Notes under the pieces: generated by a model
Databases searched by the model: none
What the model was told of the DNA's origin: nothing
The model's input: the letters and a program-made list of their open reading frames with translations, nothing else
Translations under genes and position numbers: made by a program
Part shown: piece after piece, positions 33,640 to 42,444 of the stretch
Layout of the letters: each line of letters opens with the position of its first letter
How positions within the stretch are numbered: the stretch's first letter is position 1
NCBI RefSeq assembly: GCF_004784465.1
Contig: NZ_SRRU01000017.1
Span: 26,617 to 90,616 of the forward strand
Direction of reading: 5' to 3'
From: Streptomyces griseoluteus
GTDB taxonomy: Bacteria > Actinomycetota > Actinomycetes > Streptomycetales > Streptomycetaceae
DNA: 64,000 nt

Positions 33640-33820
33640 TCAAAGCACGGGCAGGCTCTGCCCGAGACCGCAGGAGCGCCTCGTCCGGTACTGCGACGGC
33701 GTGCATCCCATGGTGCGGCGGAAGCTCCGCGAGAAGTGCTCGGAACCGGAGAATCCGCAGCGCCGTCCTCTACGGGCGATGGTGTCGTCGCCCGAGTACG
33801 ACAGCTGGACGCGAACAGAT
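33640..33820 (-). pseudogene. AraC-family regulator remnant (C-terminal HTH)
   Basis: Read leftwards, the frame ending at TGA 33640-33642 gives QLSYSGDDTIARRGRRCGF, SGSEHFSRSFRRTMG and CTPSQYRTRRS, a good match to the second helix-turn-helix of AraC regulators (pattern IARRCGF..SEHFSRSFRR..G.TPSQYR). There is no start codon and no N-terminal domain; upstream codons drift out of frame. It is therefore a dead fragment. The rest of the 418-base gap 33591-34008 should hold the promoters for the response regulator and the sulfatase; I see no other gene there. Confidence 0.65.
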
Positions 33821-34008
33821 ACCGGGTCACCAGTTCCCCGGCGAGCATCACCGTGACATCTCCGAAGTAGACCTTGGCCTCGGCACCGGGCCTATGGGAC
33901 GCGCACCTCGGCTGATGAGCTGGGCCTTTCGGCACCACAAGGAATCCACAAGAAGCGCTTTTACTCTCGCTGGCCCACCGACCGGCAGACCAGTGGGAGT
34001 TGAGAGTG

Positions 34009-35547
34009 ATGCACGGATCGTCAGTAGGTAGGAGTGCGGCAGGGCAGGTCCTGCTGTGGGTTGCCATGGCCGCCGCGCTGCTGGTCGGGTGCTCGGCAGC
34101 GCCCGGCAAGAGCGCGGCGGTCGGGGCGTCCGCATCCTCGTCGGCGGGGAGTTCTGAACAGGGCCGCAAGCCCAACATCATCTATGTACTCACCGACGAC
34201 CTCTCCTGGAATCTCGTGCGGTATATGCCGCACGTTCAGCAGATGAGCAAGCAGGGGACGACGTTCTCGAACTACTTCGTCACCGACTCGCTCTGCTGCC
34301 CCTCGCGTTCCTCGATACTCACGGGGCAGTACCCCCACAACACCGGGGTCTTCACCAACAACGGGGACGACGGAGGCTACGGCGCCTTCATGAAGAACGG
34401 CGACGAGAAGAAGTGCTACGCGCCGGCTCTTCAGAAGGCCGGCTACCGCACAGGCTTCATGGGCAAGTACCTCAACGGCTACCAGCCGAAGGACGCCAGC
34501 GGTACCGGTCACCCGTACGTGCCTCCGGGCTGGAACGAATGGGACGTGGCCGGCAACGGGTATCCAGAGTTCAACTACGACCTCAACGAGAACGGCAAGG
34601 TCGTCCACTACGGCCATGACCCGCAGGACTACCTGACCGACGTGGTGTCCGCCAAGGCGGTCTCCTTCATCGGTTCCTCGGCGGCGGACAGCAAGCCGTT
34701 CATGCTGGAACTCGCCACCTTCGCGCCGCACGGGCCCTCCACGCCCGCGCCCCGCGACGCCGACAGCTACCCGGGGCTCAAGGCACCCAGGAGCGCCGCC
34801 TACGATCGGCTGCCCGCGCAGGCACCGAAGTGGCAGGCCGATCTCAAGCCCCTGAGCGACAAGGAGAAGACGCAGATCGACCGCAAGTTCGCCAAGCGGG
34901 TCCGCTCGGTTCAGGCCGTCGACCGGATGATCGGCCGCCTGGAGGACGTGCTGAAGGAGAAGGGGCTCGCGGACGACACGTATCTGGTCTTCGGTTCGGA
35001 CAACGGCTTCCACATGGGTGAGCACCGGCTGCGGCCGGGCAAGCAGACCGCCTTCGACACCGATATCCGCGTCCCCATGATGGTGACAGGGCCCGATGTG
35101 CCGGCGGGGCGGACCGCCTCCCAGCTGGTGCAGAACACCGATCTCAATCCGACGTTCCAGCAGCTCGCGGGGCTGAAGCCGCCCTCGGCCGTGGACGGTC
35201 TCAGCCTTGTCGGCCTCTTCCACGGATCGTCGCCGAAGGACTGGCGTGAGTCCGTTCTGGTCGAGCATCACCATCCCGGAACGTCCAAGGGCGATCCCGA
35301 CGCGGCTCCGAAGGACAGCGGCAATCCGCCATCGTACGAGGCGCTTCGGACCGCAGACAGTCTCTGGGTCGAGTACGCGGACGGGGAACGCGAGTATTAC
35401 GACACGCAGGCCGATCCCGCTGAGCTTAAGAATCTCGCAGGCAGTCTGAGCGACGGGAAAGAGAAGGCCCTGCACGAGACCTTGACCGCGCTCGCCCGTT
35501 GTTCGGGCTCCGAGTCCTGCCGGGACGCGTCGCGGCTGCACCAGTAG
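34009..35547 (+). CDS. Lipoprotein sulfatase (type I, formylglycine-dependent)
   Basis: A 512-residue exported sulfatase. A hydrophobic signal ends in the lipobox LLVG-Cys28, so it should be lipid-anchored outside the membrane. The catalytic motif is Cys96-C-P-S-R followed by SSILTG; Cys96 would be oxidised to formylglycine. Metal ligands are seen at Asp63-Asp64 (LTDD) and in FGSDNGFHMG. It hydrolyses sulfate esters; substrate unknown. Start: ATG at 34009 after GGGAG, with in-frame GTG 34006 and TTG 34000 as alternatives. It is divergent from the two-component system, a likely regulator. Its stop is followed within five bases by a transposase fragment. Confidence 0.9.
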   Translation: MHGSSVGRSAAGQVLLWVAMAAALLVGCSAAPGKSAAVGASASSSAGSSEQGRKPNIIYVLTDDLSWNLVRYMPHVQQMSKQGTTFSNYFVTDSLCCPSRSSILTGQYPHNTGVFTNNGDDGGYGAFMKNGDEKKCYAPALQKAGYRTGFMGKYLNGYQPKDASGTGHPYVPPGWNEWDVAGNGYPEFNYDLNENGKVVHYGHDPQDYLTDVVSAKAVSFIGSSAADSKPFMLELATFAPHGPSTPAPRDADSYPGLKAPRSAAYDRLPAQAPKWQADLKPLSDKEKTQIDRKFAKRVRSVQAVDRMIGRLEDVLKEKGLADDTYLVFGSDNGFHMGEHRLRPGKQTAFDTDIRVPMMVTGPDVPAGRTASQLVQNTDLNPTFQQLAGLKPPSAVDGLSLVGLFHGSSPKDWRESVLVEHHHPGTSKGDPDAAPKDSGNPPSYEALRTADSLWVEYADGEREYYDTQADPAELKNLAGSLSDGKEKALHETLTALARCSGSESCRDASRLHQ

Positions 35548-35760
35548 CCGTTGGGGCATCGAGCAGGCCGTGACGGTCACGGACACCCGGCTCCACGGGA
35601 GGGCGACCGCGCAGGCGTGGAACCGGCTACACCCCCGGCTGACCCGCCGGGGGTGCATGACTCGACCACGACGGCCCGCTGCCCAGCCCGGCGGCGGGCC
35701 GCACCTGGAGGCTGCTGCCACACCGCACTCGACGGCCACCCACCGATCAGCCGCGTAAAC
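35548..35760 (+). pseudogene. Transposase remnant, internal part (same family as 30953-31377)
   Basis: Starting right after the sulfatase stop, the frame from TGG at 35552 gives WGIEQAVTVTDTRLHG and AQAWNRLHPRLTRRG, a segment I recognise from the middle of NF041680-type transposases. After a frameshift near 35655, a second frame gives DHDGPLPSPAAG, the continuation. It carries no start or end. Together with the left fragment it brackets a 4.17-kb block (31378-35547). From memory, roughly 110 codons of the original gene are missing between the two pieces. Confidence 0.65.
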
Positions 35761-35780
35761 AACGCTGCGGGTCAATACAC

Positions 35781-35804
35781 CTAGGGCCTGTCCGAGAGCC
35801 CTAG
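35781..35804. terminator. 7-bp inverted repeat at the ogt 3' end
   Basis: CTAGGGC at 35781-35787 and GCCCTAG at 35798-35804 are exact complements with a ten-base loop. The right arm includes the ogt stop codon. It could terminate ogt transcription, or be the remains of an insertion-sequence end. Confidence 0.5.
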
Positions 35805-36310
35805 AAGAGCACCCCTTCCTCGGCCCGCTCCGAGCCGCGTTCGAAGGCCAGCAGCCGCCGCTTGCGGTCCAGGCCGCCGCCGTAGCCCGTGAGGCTGCCG
35901 TCGGAGCCGACCACGCGGTGGCAGGGGACGATGATGCCGACCGGGTTGCGGCCGTTGGCGAGGCCGACCGCGCGGGAGGCGCCCGGAGTGCCGAGGGCGA
36001 GGGCGAGTTGGCCGTAGCTCCGGGTCTGCCCGTAGGGGATCTCGGTGAGCTGGTCCCACACCCTGCGCTGGAAGGGTGTGCCGTGCAGACCGAGCTGGAC
36101 GGTGAATCGCCGGGTCTCACCGGCGAAGTAGGCCGCCAGCTGCTCCCGGGTCTCGCCGAAGACACGCAGGCTGTCGTCGCGCGGGCCGAAGCTGTCGTCG
36201 GCCGGGCGGTGCCGCTGGTCGGTCATGTACAGGCCGCACAGCGCGCCGTCGGCGTCCGCGACGAGGGTCAGCGGCCCGTAGGGGCTGTCGGTCACGGTGT
36301 GGTGTCGCAC
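35801..36310 (-). CDS. ogt: Methylated-DNA-protein-cysteine S-methyltransferase
   Basis: A 169-residue suicide repair protein that moves the methyl group of O6-methylguanine to its own Cys130 in VPCHRVVG. The winged HTH that flips the base out (TPFQRRVWDQLTEIPYGQT) and the asparagine hinge (GLANGRNPVG) are present. It lies 10 bases after the alkA-type gene and is clearly in its operon, so alkylation damage should induce both. Confidence 0.95.
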   Translation of the reverse strand: MRHHTVTDSPYGPLTLVADADGALCGLYMTDQRHRPADDSFGPRDDSLRVFGETREQLAAYFAGETRRFTVQLGLHGTPFQRRVWDQLTEIPYGQTRSYGQLALALGTPGASRAVGLANGRNPVGIIVPCHRVVGSDGSLTGYGGGLDRKRRLLAFERGSERAEEGVLF

Positions 36311-36320
36311 GGGTAGTCCT

Positions 36321-37820
36321 TCAGGCCGGGAGGAAGTTGATCGGGTGGCTGTCGGTCGCCCACAGGTACTGCACGGCGTACGCCCGCCAGGGGCGCCATG
36401 CCTCGGCGCGGGCGGTGAGCGCTGCCGGGGTCGCGGGCAGACCGAGGGACCGGGCGGCCCGCCGGACCCCCAGGTCGGTCGGGAGGAAGGCGTCGGGGTC
36501 GCCGAGGGCCCGCATGGCGATGACGTCGGCGGTCCAGGGGCCGAAGCCGGGCAGTTCCAGCAGCCGGGCGCGGGCCTCGGCCCGGTCGGCCTCCACGCCG
36601 AGCTTCAGGGTGCCGTCCGCGAGCGCGCCGACCAGCGTGGTCAGCGTGGCGCGGCGGCTGCGTGGCATGGCGAGGGCCTCGGGGTCCACGGCGGCCAGCG
36701 CGTCGGGGTCGGGGAAGAGATGGGTGAGCCCGCCCTCGGGGTCGTCCAGCGGCTTGCCGTGCGCGGTGACCAGCCGCGCGGCGTGCGTACGGGCGGCGGC
36801 CGTGGACACCTGCTGCCCGAGCACCGCCCGTACGGCGAACTCCGCCTCGTCGACCGTGCGCGGCACCCGGCGCCCCGGCTCGGCGTCCACCAGCGGGGCG
36901 AGCAGCGGGTCGCCGCGCAGCCGCTCGTCCACGGCCACCGGGTCGGCGTCCAGGTCGAGCAGCCTCCGGCACCGGCTGATGGCCACGGTGAGGTCGCGCA
37001 GATCGCTGAGCCCGATCCGGCAGCCGACGTGCGTCGCCCCGGGCGTGAGGGCGACGACGCCGTGCCCGTACGGCAGCCGCAGCGTGCGACGGTAGGCGCC
37101 GTCCCGCCACTCCTCCACGCCGGGTACGGCGGTGGCGGCGAGGTGCCCGAAGAGGTTGCCGGGGTTCAGCGGGGCCCGGAACGGCAGCCGGAGCGTGAGC
37201 GTGCCCGCGGTTCCGGCCGACCGGGCGCGGGGCGCGCGGGCGCGCAGGTCGGACGGGGCGAGGGCGAAGACCTCGCGGACGGTGTCGTTGAAGGTGCGGA
37301 TGGAGGAGAACCCGGCGGCGAAGGCGACCTCCGCCATGGGCAGGGCGGTGGTCTCGATCAGCAGCCGCGCGGTCTGGGCACGCTGGGCGCGGGCCAGGGA
37401 GAGGGGCCCGGCGCCGAGTTCGGCGAAGAGCTGGCGCTCGATCTGGCGGGCGGAGTAACCGAGCCGGGCGGCGAGTCCGGGTACGCCCTCCCGGTCCACG
37501 ACGCCGTCCGCGATGAGCCGCATGGCGCGGGCGACCAGGTCGGCCCGGTGGTTCCACTCCGGGGAGCCGGGGGTGGCGTCGGGCCGGCAGCGCTTGCAGG
37601 CGCGGAACCCGGCGCGCTGGCAGGCGGCGGCGCTCGGGTAGAAGGTCATGTTCTCGGCCTTGGGCGGCACCGCGGGACAGCTCGGGCGGCAGTAGATGCG
37701 GGTGGTGAGCACGGCGGTGAAGAACCAGCCGTCGAACCGGGCGTCCTTGGACTGCACGGCGTGCACGCAGTGCTCCCGGTCGAGGGAGGGGGTCCGGCTG
37801 CTGCTGGTCGCGTTCCGCAT
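36321..37820 (-). CDS. alkA: Ada-type sensor fused to AlkA DNA-3-methyladenine glycosylase
   Basis: A 499-residue three-part protein. Residues 15-85 form the Ada methyl-phosphotriester sensor with zinc cysteines 44, 48 (YCRPSC), 75 and 78 (CKRC); Cys44 corresponds to the methyl acceptor of E. coli Ada. Residues 90-190 are an AraC-type HTH domain. Residues 205-499 are an AlkA glycosylase with the HhH motif LPGFGPWTA and the following catalytic Asp in PTDLGV. It senses methylated phosphates, activates transcription and excises alkylated bases. It heads an operon with ogt, which it probably controls together with itself. Confidence 0.94.
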   Translation of the reverse strand: MRNATSSSRTPSLDREHCVHAVQSKDARFDGWFFTAVLTTRIYCRPSCPAVPPKAENMTFYPSAAACQRAGFRACKRCRPDATPGSPEWNHRADLVARAMRLIADGVVDREGVPGLAARLGYSARQIERQLFAELGAGPLSLARAQRAQTARLLIETTALPMAEVAFAAGFSSIRTFNDTVREVFALAPSDLRARAPRARSAGTAGTLTLRLPFRAPLNPGNLFGHLAATAVPGVEEWRDGAYRRTLRLPYGHGVVALTPGATHVGCRIGLSDLRDLTVAISRCRRLLDLDADPVAVDERLRGDPLLAPLVDAEPGRRVPRTVDEAEFAVRAVLGQQVSTAAARTHAARLVTAHGKPLDDPEGGLTHLFPDPDALAAVDPEALAMPRSRRATLTTLVGALADGTLKLGVEADRAEARARLLELPGFGPWTADVIAMRALGDPDAFLPTDLGVRRAARSLGLPATPAALTARAEAWRPWRAYAVQYLWATDSHPINFLPA

Positions 37821-37936
37821 GCCTCAAGCATCGGGCAGTACGGCATCGCTGGCTGGCGAGTTTCCGACATGCACGTCGGAGGCGGCCAGGCGGTTCGGTC
37901 CGGATCACGGGAGGGGGCGGCCGCGCCTGCCGGTGT

Positions 37937-39037
37937 TCAGCGGGGCTGACCGAGTGCTGCCGCCGGACGCAGGTCCTCCTCGAGTTCCTCGCCCACGGCC
38001 GCGGCGGCCAGGGCCCGGCCCAGCCGTGGTGCCTGCTTGAACAGGTTGTGCCCGGCGGCGAAGAAGATCCTGCCGGCTTCCCAGACCGCCATGCCGTCCT
38101 CGCTCCACGGCAGGCTCGTCACCCAGCAGTGGAGGTACTCGACGGGCTCCGGGTCGAGGCCGGGCAATGCGCGGGTGACGTACGCGTGGGCGCGGTCGCT
38201 GAGTTCCGCCAGTGCCGCGGGGTCCGCGAAGCTCCCGTCCTCCCGCACCTCGACTGTCTGGCTGAGGCCCACCGCGTAGCGGCTGTTGCCCGGATAGGGG
38301 ACCGCGTAGACGCCGACCTCCCCGAATTCGCCGCTGCTGTCCTGCAGGCAGGCGACCCGCTCCGGAGGCTCTCCTTCGACCTGGAAGGTGAGGCGGACGT
38401 GGGCGGCCGGCTGTACGGGGAGCGAAAGCCCGACGGAGCGCGCCAGCCGCGCGGTGCCGAGACCCGCGCAGACCACGGCCGTCGCGTACTCCTCGCGGCC
38501 GACGGCACTGAGCACCTCCACCGTGCCGCGGTCCGTCGGGTGGAGCGAGATGACCTCGTCGGTGACCACGGAGTCTCCCAGCGCGTCGGCCAGCCTCTCG
38601 ACCGCGACACGAGTGCGGATGGCACCGCCGCCCTCGTCGAGCATGGCGGGACCGCGGTAGTCGGCGAGCAGCGGCATCCGGGCGTGCAGCTCGGCGCTGT
38701 CCACGCTGCGGACCGGTATGCCGTCGGCCTCCTGCAGAATGCGCAGTCGTCGCGGCACGGGGCTGCCCAGGGCGACCACTCCGTCCCCGGAGATCAGTTC
38801 GGCGCCCAACCGGTCGGACCACTCGTCCCAGACGGCGCGGCCCTGGCGGGTCAGCTCGACCATACGGGGGTCGTCGTGCGCGTGGCGGAATATGCGGGAC
38901 TGGCCACCGGACTGCCCGTGGCCCGGGAGGCCGCGTTCGTAGACCCGCGCCGTCACTCCGCGTTCGGCCAGTGCGTAGGCGGTGGAGAGTCCGACGATGC
39001 CGGCTCCTATCACGGCCACCTCGGGAGCCTGGTCCAT
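37937..39037 (-). CDS. FAD-dependent amine oxidase (monomeric sarcosine oxidase/DAO family)
   Basis: A 366-residue flavoprotein. VAVIGAGIVGLSTAYALAE is the FAD-binding Rossmann start, and ERGLPGHGQSGGQSRIFRHAH resembles in parts the sarcosine/N-methyltryptophan oxidase signature SS...SRI.R. The C-terminal part (DGMAVWEAGRIFFAAGHNLFKQAP) has the G-HGFK-like segment, here GHNLFKQ. Lys in that segment matches the region of oxygen activation. It oxidises a secondary or N-methyl amine; sarcosine, dimethylglycine or a related amine fits. The methylenetetrahydrofolate-reductase-like gene lies upstream on the same strand, across a 232-base gap that has no gene of its own. Confidence 0.85.
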   Translation of the reverse strand: MDQAPEVAVIGAGIVGLSTAYALAERGVTARVYERGLPGHGQSGGQSRIFRHAHDDPRMVELTRQGRAVWDEWSDRLGAELISGDGVVALGSPVPRRLRILQEADGIPVRSVDSAELHARMPLLADYRGPAMLDEGGGAIRTRVAVERLADALGDSVVTDEVISLHPTDRGTVEVLSAVGREEYATAVVCAGLGTARLARSVGLSLPVQPAAHVRLTFQVEGEPPERVACLQDSSGEFGEVGVYAVPYPGNSRYAVGLSQTVEVREDGSFADPAALAELSDRAHAYVTRALPGLDPEPVEYLHCWVTSLPWSEDGMAVWEAGRIFFAAGHNLFKQAPRLGRALAAAAVGEELEEDLRPAAALGQPR

Positions 39038-39269
39038 GCGATCGCCTCACTTCGCGTCCCAAAGCCGTTCCCCTGCGGAGCAGGGGCCGGGTACGTCCGT
39101 CGCCGTCGCGGACGGGTGGTTGAGTGGGCCCCAACGAGCGGCACCGCCGGGCTCGACGTGACGCGGCGGCGGCCTGCTTCCCCTGTCTCCAAGCCTGCCG
39201 CCGTCGAGACATCGCCGCGAGGCGGCGGCGCGGGCGCCCTTCTCCCTCCGAACCGGCCTTGAGGGGCTC

Positions 39270-40136
39270 CTAGCCGCGTTCCCGCCGGTACCGGGTGATC
39301 CACTCGGCGGTCGTCCGGAGCCCGCCGAAGGTATAGAAGTGCAGCTTGACGGCACCGTGGCGGGAGGGGTCGTAGCCGGCGGCCAGGTCGTCCAGGAAGC
39401 GGTCGGGACCCGCCGTGCCCATGAGGTTGGTCAGCGATAGACCGTACTTGCGGGCGACGGACGCCCCCGTGCCGACCCCGAACCGCGTCGCGTACCCGAG
39501 CAGCCGCCGCACCCCCGCCGGGCCGGGTACGCCGACCCGTACCGGGAGGTGCACCCCGCGCTCGCGCAGGGCCTCCAGCCAGGTGAGGACGGCCTCGGCG
39601 TCGAAGCCGAACTGGGTGATGACGTCGCCCGCGAGCCCCGCCTCCGCGATCGCGGCCGCCTTGCCGGTGAGCGCGGACCACAGCGCGTCGTCGCCGATCG
39701 CCGGGTGCCCCTCCGGGTAGCCGCAGATGCCGACGTGCCGTACGCCGTACCGCTGGAGCAGCCCGCCGCTGATCACGGAGAGCGCGTCCTCGTAGGGGCC
39801 CTCGGGACGGGCGGGGTCGCCGCCGACCACGAAGACGCTGTCCACGGCGCCCGCCTCGGCGAGCCCGGCGAGGAAACGTTCCAGCTCGGCACTGGAGGGC
39901 AGCCGCCGTGCCGACAGGTGCGGCACCGGCACGAACCCGTGCTCCCGCACCGCCCGCGCGGCCGCGAGCCGCATACCGGCGTCCTCGCCCGCGAGGTAGG
40001 TGACGTTGATCCGGGTCCCGCCGTCCAGCGAGGCCCGCGCCTCCTCCAGGCGGGGCACGTCCTTCCCGGTCATCTCCAGGGAGACGCCGTCGAGCAGCGC
40101 CCCGGCCCTGCCGGACACCCCGGGAATGCTCTCCAT
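39270..40136 (-). CDS. Methylenetetrahydrofolate reductase-like protein
   Basis: A 288-residue TIM-barrel flavoprotein of the MetF superfamily, shorter and more divergent than housekeeping MetF. Recognisable parts: LEMTGKDV, INVTYLAGEDAGMRL, PVPHLSARRL, VFVVGGDPARPEGPY, GICGYPEGHP and ITQFGFDAEAVL, which match the MetF FAD and folate-binding strands. It would interconvert 5,10-methylene- and 5-methyl-tetrahydrofolate or handle a related C1 carrier. ATG at 40136, with a GTG at 40139 behind GGAAGGGG as an alternative. Its neighbour is an amine oxidase, suggesting that C1 units from N-demethylation are captured. Confidence 0.85.
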   Translation of the reverse strand: MESIPGVSGRAGALLDGVSLEMTGKDVPRLEEARASLDGGTRINVTYLAGEDAGMRLAAARAVREHGFVPVPHLSARRLPSSAELERFLAGLAEAGAVDSVFVVGGDPARPEGPYEDALSVISGGLLQRYGVRHVGICGYPEGHPAIGDDALWSALTGKAAAIAEAGLAGDVITQFGFDAEAVLTWLEALRERGVHLPVRVGVPGPAGVRRLLGYATRFGVGTGASVARKYGLSLTNLMGTAGPDRFLDDLAAGYDPSRHGAVKLHFYTFGGLRTTAEWITRYRRERG

Positions 40137-40369
40137 CACGCTGCGCGCCCCTTCCTCCACCGGCACCCCGGCCGATGATGCCACGGCGCCGGGGCGGGCC
40201 GGGCCACAGGTCCCGTTGCTCGCGAGGGCAGGGCGGATTGGAAAGCATGGCGGTACGTGACCGGGGACAGGGCCGGTCGTTGGCTGTGCGTGGGACCGGG
40301 GCGGGCACGGGTCGCCGGGGTCGTTCCGGTGCCGCGTGTCCCGTCGTGCGAACAGCAGGAGCCCCCACC

Positions 40370-42439
40370 GTGCCCCTTGCCGGACTCCTCCCGAGAATCT
40401 GGACCCGACTACCCGTGCTGTGCGCGATATCCGCGCTGTTCCTGCTGTTCGCCACCCAGTTGGCCGGCGCGCTGCTGCCGAACGCCCCGCTCCTCGTCGC
40501 CTCCGGCGCGGCCGGTCTCGCGCTCGACACATGCCTGCTGTACCGGCGCCCGGCCCTGCTGTCCCCGCTGAGCGGCATCCGACTGGACGTGACCGTAAGG
40601 CAGTTGCTGCGCGACATGCTGATCATGGTGGCGCTGCTGCGGATCGACGGGATCGACCCGGAGCGGGAGATGCCCCCGCTGCTCGGCGCGCTGAGCGCGT
40701 TCTACGTCCTGCACTTCGCCTGCCAGGCCGTCTCCCTGCTGGTGCGCCGCGCCCGGACCCTGCCGGTCGTCACCCGCAACATCGACGTCTCGGCGCTGAA
40801 CCCGACCGCCGCCCCGCCCCGCATCCTGGCCCGCCGGGCCGGGCACCGCCTGCTGGCGTTCTCCGTCCCGGCCACCGCCGGCCTTCTGGTCACCGTCCTC
40901 ACCGGGCACGGCCGTTGGGGCGCGGCCGGTCTCGCCGCCTCGCTCACCCTGATCGGCATGGGCGTCGCCCGCCTGGCCACCTGGCTGCTGCCGGAGCAGC
41001 GGGCCGCGAGCGACGCGCGGGTCATGGAGTGGCTGGACGACTGGCTGGCCGAGTACCGCCCCACCGTGGCGATGTACTTCTCCGGCGGCGCCTCCTCCGC
41101 CTACCAGGCCAACATGTGGCTCTCCACACTCGCCGGGCTGGAGCGGCCGCTGATCGTGCTGCGCGAGCGGTTCATGGTGCAGAAGATCGACGCCACGGAC
41201 GTACCCGTGCTCTGCCTCCCCAAGGTCACCACGCTGTTCGCGCTGGAGAACTCGACGCTGAAGGCGATGCTGCACCCGGCCAACTCCGGCAAGACGTCCC
41301 AGGTGTTGCGCATCCCGGCCATCAAGCACGCGTTCATCAACCACGGTGAGAGCGACAAGCTGTCCTCCTGCAACCCCTACGCCAAGGCGTACGACGAGGT
41401 GTGGGTGGCGGGACCGGCCGCGCGGGAGCGGTACGCGCTCGCGGACGTCGGCGTGGAGGACAAGGACGTGGTGGAGGTCGGCCGTCCCCAACTGGCGGCG
41501 ATCCGCCCGTACTCGGGCCCGCCCACCGGGGCGTACACCACCGTGCTGTACGCCCCGACCTGGGAGGGCTGGGACGGCAATCCGGGCAACACCTCGGTCG
41601 TCCTCGCGGGCGAGCACATCGTCGGACAGCTGCTCGACGACCCTCGTGTGCGCGTCCTTTACAAGCCGCACCCGATGACCGGCTCGGTGGACCCCCGCGC
41701 GGGCGCGGCCGACGAACGCGTCCGGGCCCTGATCCACGAGGCCAACACCAGGCGCTCCGGCCCCCGGCCCGGCCCCGAAGCCCAGGCCGAACTACTGCGC
41801 CGCACGAAAGAGTTGGACCAGCTCACCTCGACCGTCTTCCGCGGCGCGGCGGACGAACTGGAGCGGATGATGCTCCAGGGCACCCCGGACGGTGACCGCG
41901 AGGAGCGGCTCGCGCGGGCCACGGCCGCCTGGGAGCGGGCGTACTGGGCGTCGTTCCCCGAGTGGGAGCACCGGATCGTGACCGGCCCCCGCCCGGCGCT
42001 CTACGCCTGCTTCAACGTGGCCGACCTGCTGATCAGTGACGTTTCCAGCGTGGTCTCGGACTGGCTGAGCAGCGAGAAGCCGTACGCGGTGGCCAACACC
42101 TCGGGGCTGTCCGAGGAAGAGTTCCGGGCCGCCTTCCCCACCGCGTCGGCCGGCACCGTGCTGACCCCGGACGCGGCGACCGTGCGGTACCTGCTGGACG
42201 CGGTGCGCGACCCGCGCCAGGACCGCCACGCGGCCGACCGCGCCAAGCTGAAGGAGCACCTGCTCGGCCCGGCCGACCCGCCCTCCCCCGAGCGATTCGC
42301 GGCGGCCGTACGGGAGTTGTGCGCGAAGTCCGACGACCGCCGGGCCCGCGCCGACGCCCGCCTGTCCCCGGCGATCCCGGCGCCCCGCAGGGCGGGTGAC
42401 GGGGCGTCGGTGCGCCGGGGGACCGAACCGGACCTGTAG
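40370..42439 (+). CDS. Membrane CDP-glycerol glycerophosphotransferase-family protein
   Basis: A 689-residue protein. The first 220 or so residues hold several hydrophobic segments (LCAISALFLLFATQLAGALL and others), then a cytoplasmic transferase domain resembling TagB/TagF: AFINHGESDK, EVWVAGPAARERY, VLYAPTWEGW, VLYKPHPMTG and DLLISDVSSVVSDWL. Such enzymes transfer glycerol phosphate or related alditol phosphates when building wall teichoic-acid-like polymers or polar lipid head groups. GTG at 40370 behind AGGAG; a longer frame open upstream looks non-coding. No other wall-polymer genes flank it. It converges on the TetR gene with five bases between the stops. Confidence 0.88.
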   Translation: MPLAGLLPRIWTRLPVLCAISALFLLFATQLAGALLPNAPLLVASGAAGLALDTCLLYRRPALLSPLSGIRLDVTVRQLLRDMLIMVALLRIDGIDPEREMPPLLGALSAFYVLHFACQAVSLLVRRARTLPVVTRNIDVSALNPTAAPPRILARRAGHRLLAFSVPATAGLLVTVLTGHGRWGAAGLAASLTLIGMGVARLATWLLPEQRAASDARVMEWLDDWLAEYRPTVAMYFSGGASSAYQANMWLSTLAGLERPLIVLRERFMVQKIDATDVPVLCLPKVTTLFALENSTLKAMLHPANSGKTSQVLRIPAIKHAFINHGESDKLSSCNPYAKAYDEVWVAGPAARERYALADVGVEDKDVVEVGRPQLAAIRPYSGPPTGAYTTVLYAPTWEGWDGNPGNTSVVLAGEHIVGQLLDDPRVRVLYKPHPMTGSVDPRAGAADERVRALIHEANTRRSGPRPGPEAQAELLRRTKELDQLTSTVFRGAADELERMMLQGTPDGDREERLARATAAWERAYWASFPEWEHRIVTGPRPALYACFNVADLLISDVSSVVSDWLSSEKPYAVANTSGLSEEEFRAAFPTASAGTVLTPDAATVRYLLDAVRDPRQDRHAADRAKLKEHLLGPADPPSPERFAAAVRELCAKSDDRRARADARLSPAIPAPRRAGDGASVRRGTEPDL

Positions 42440-42444
42440 GGGCG

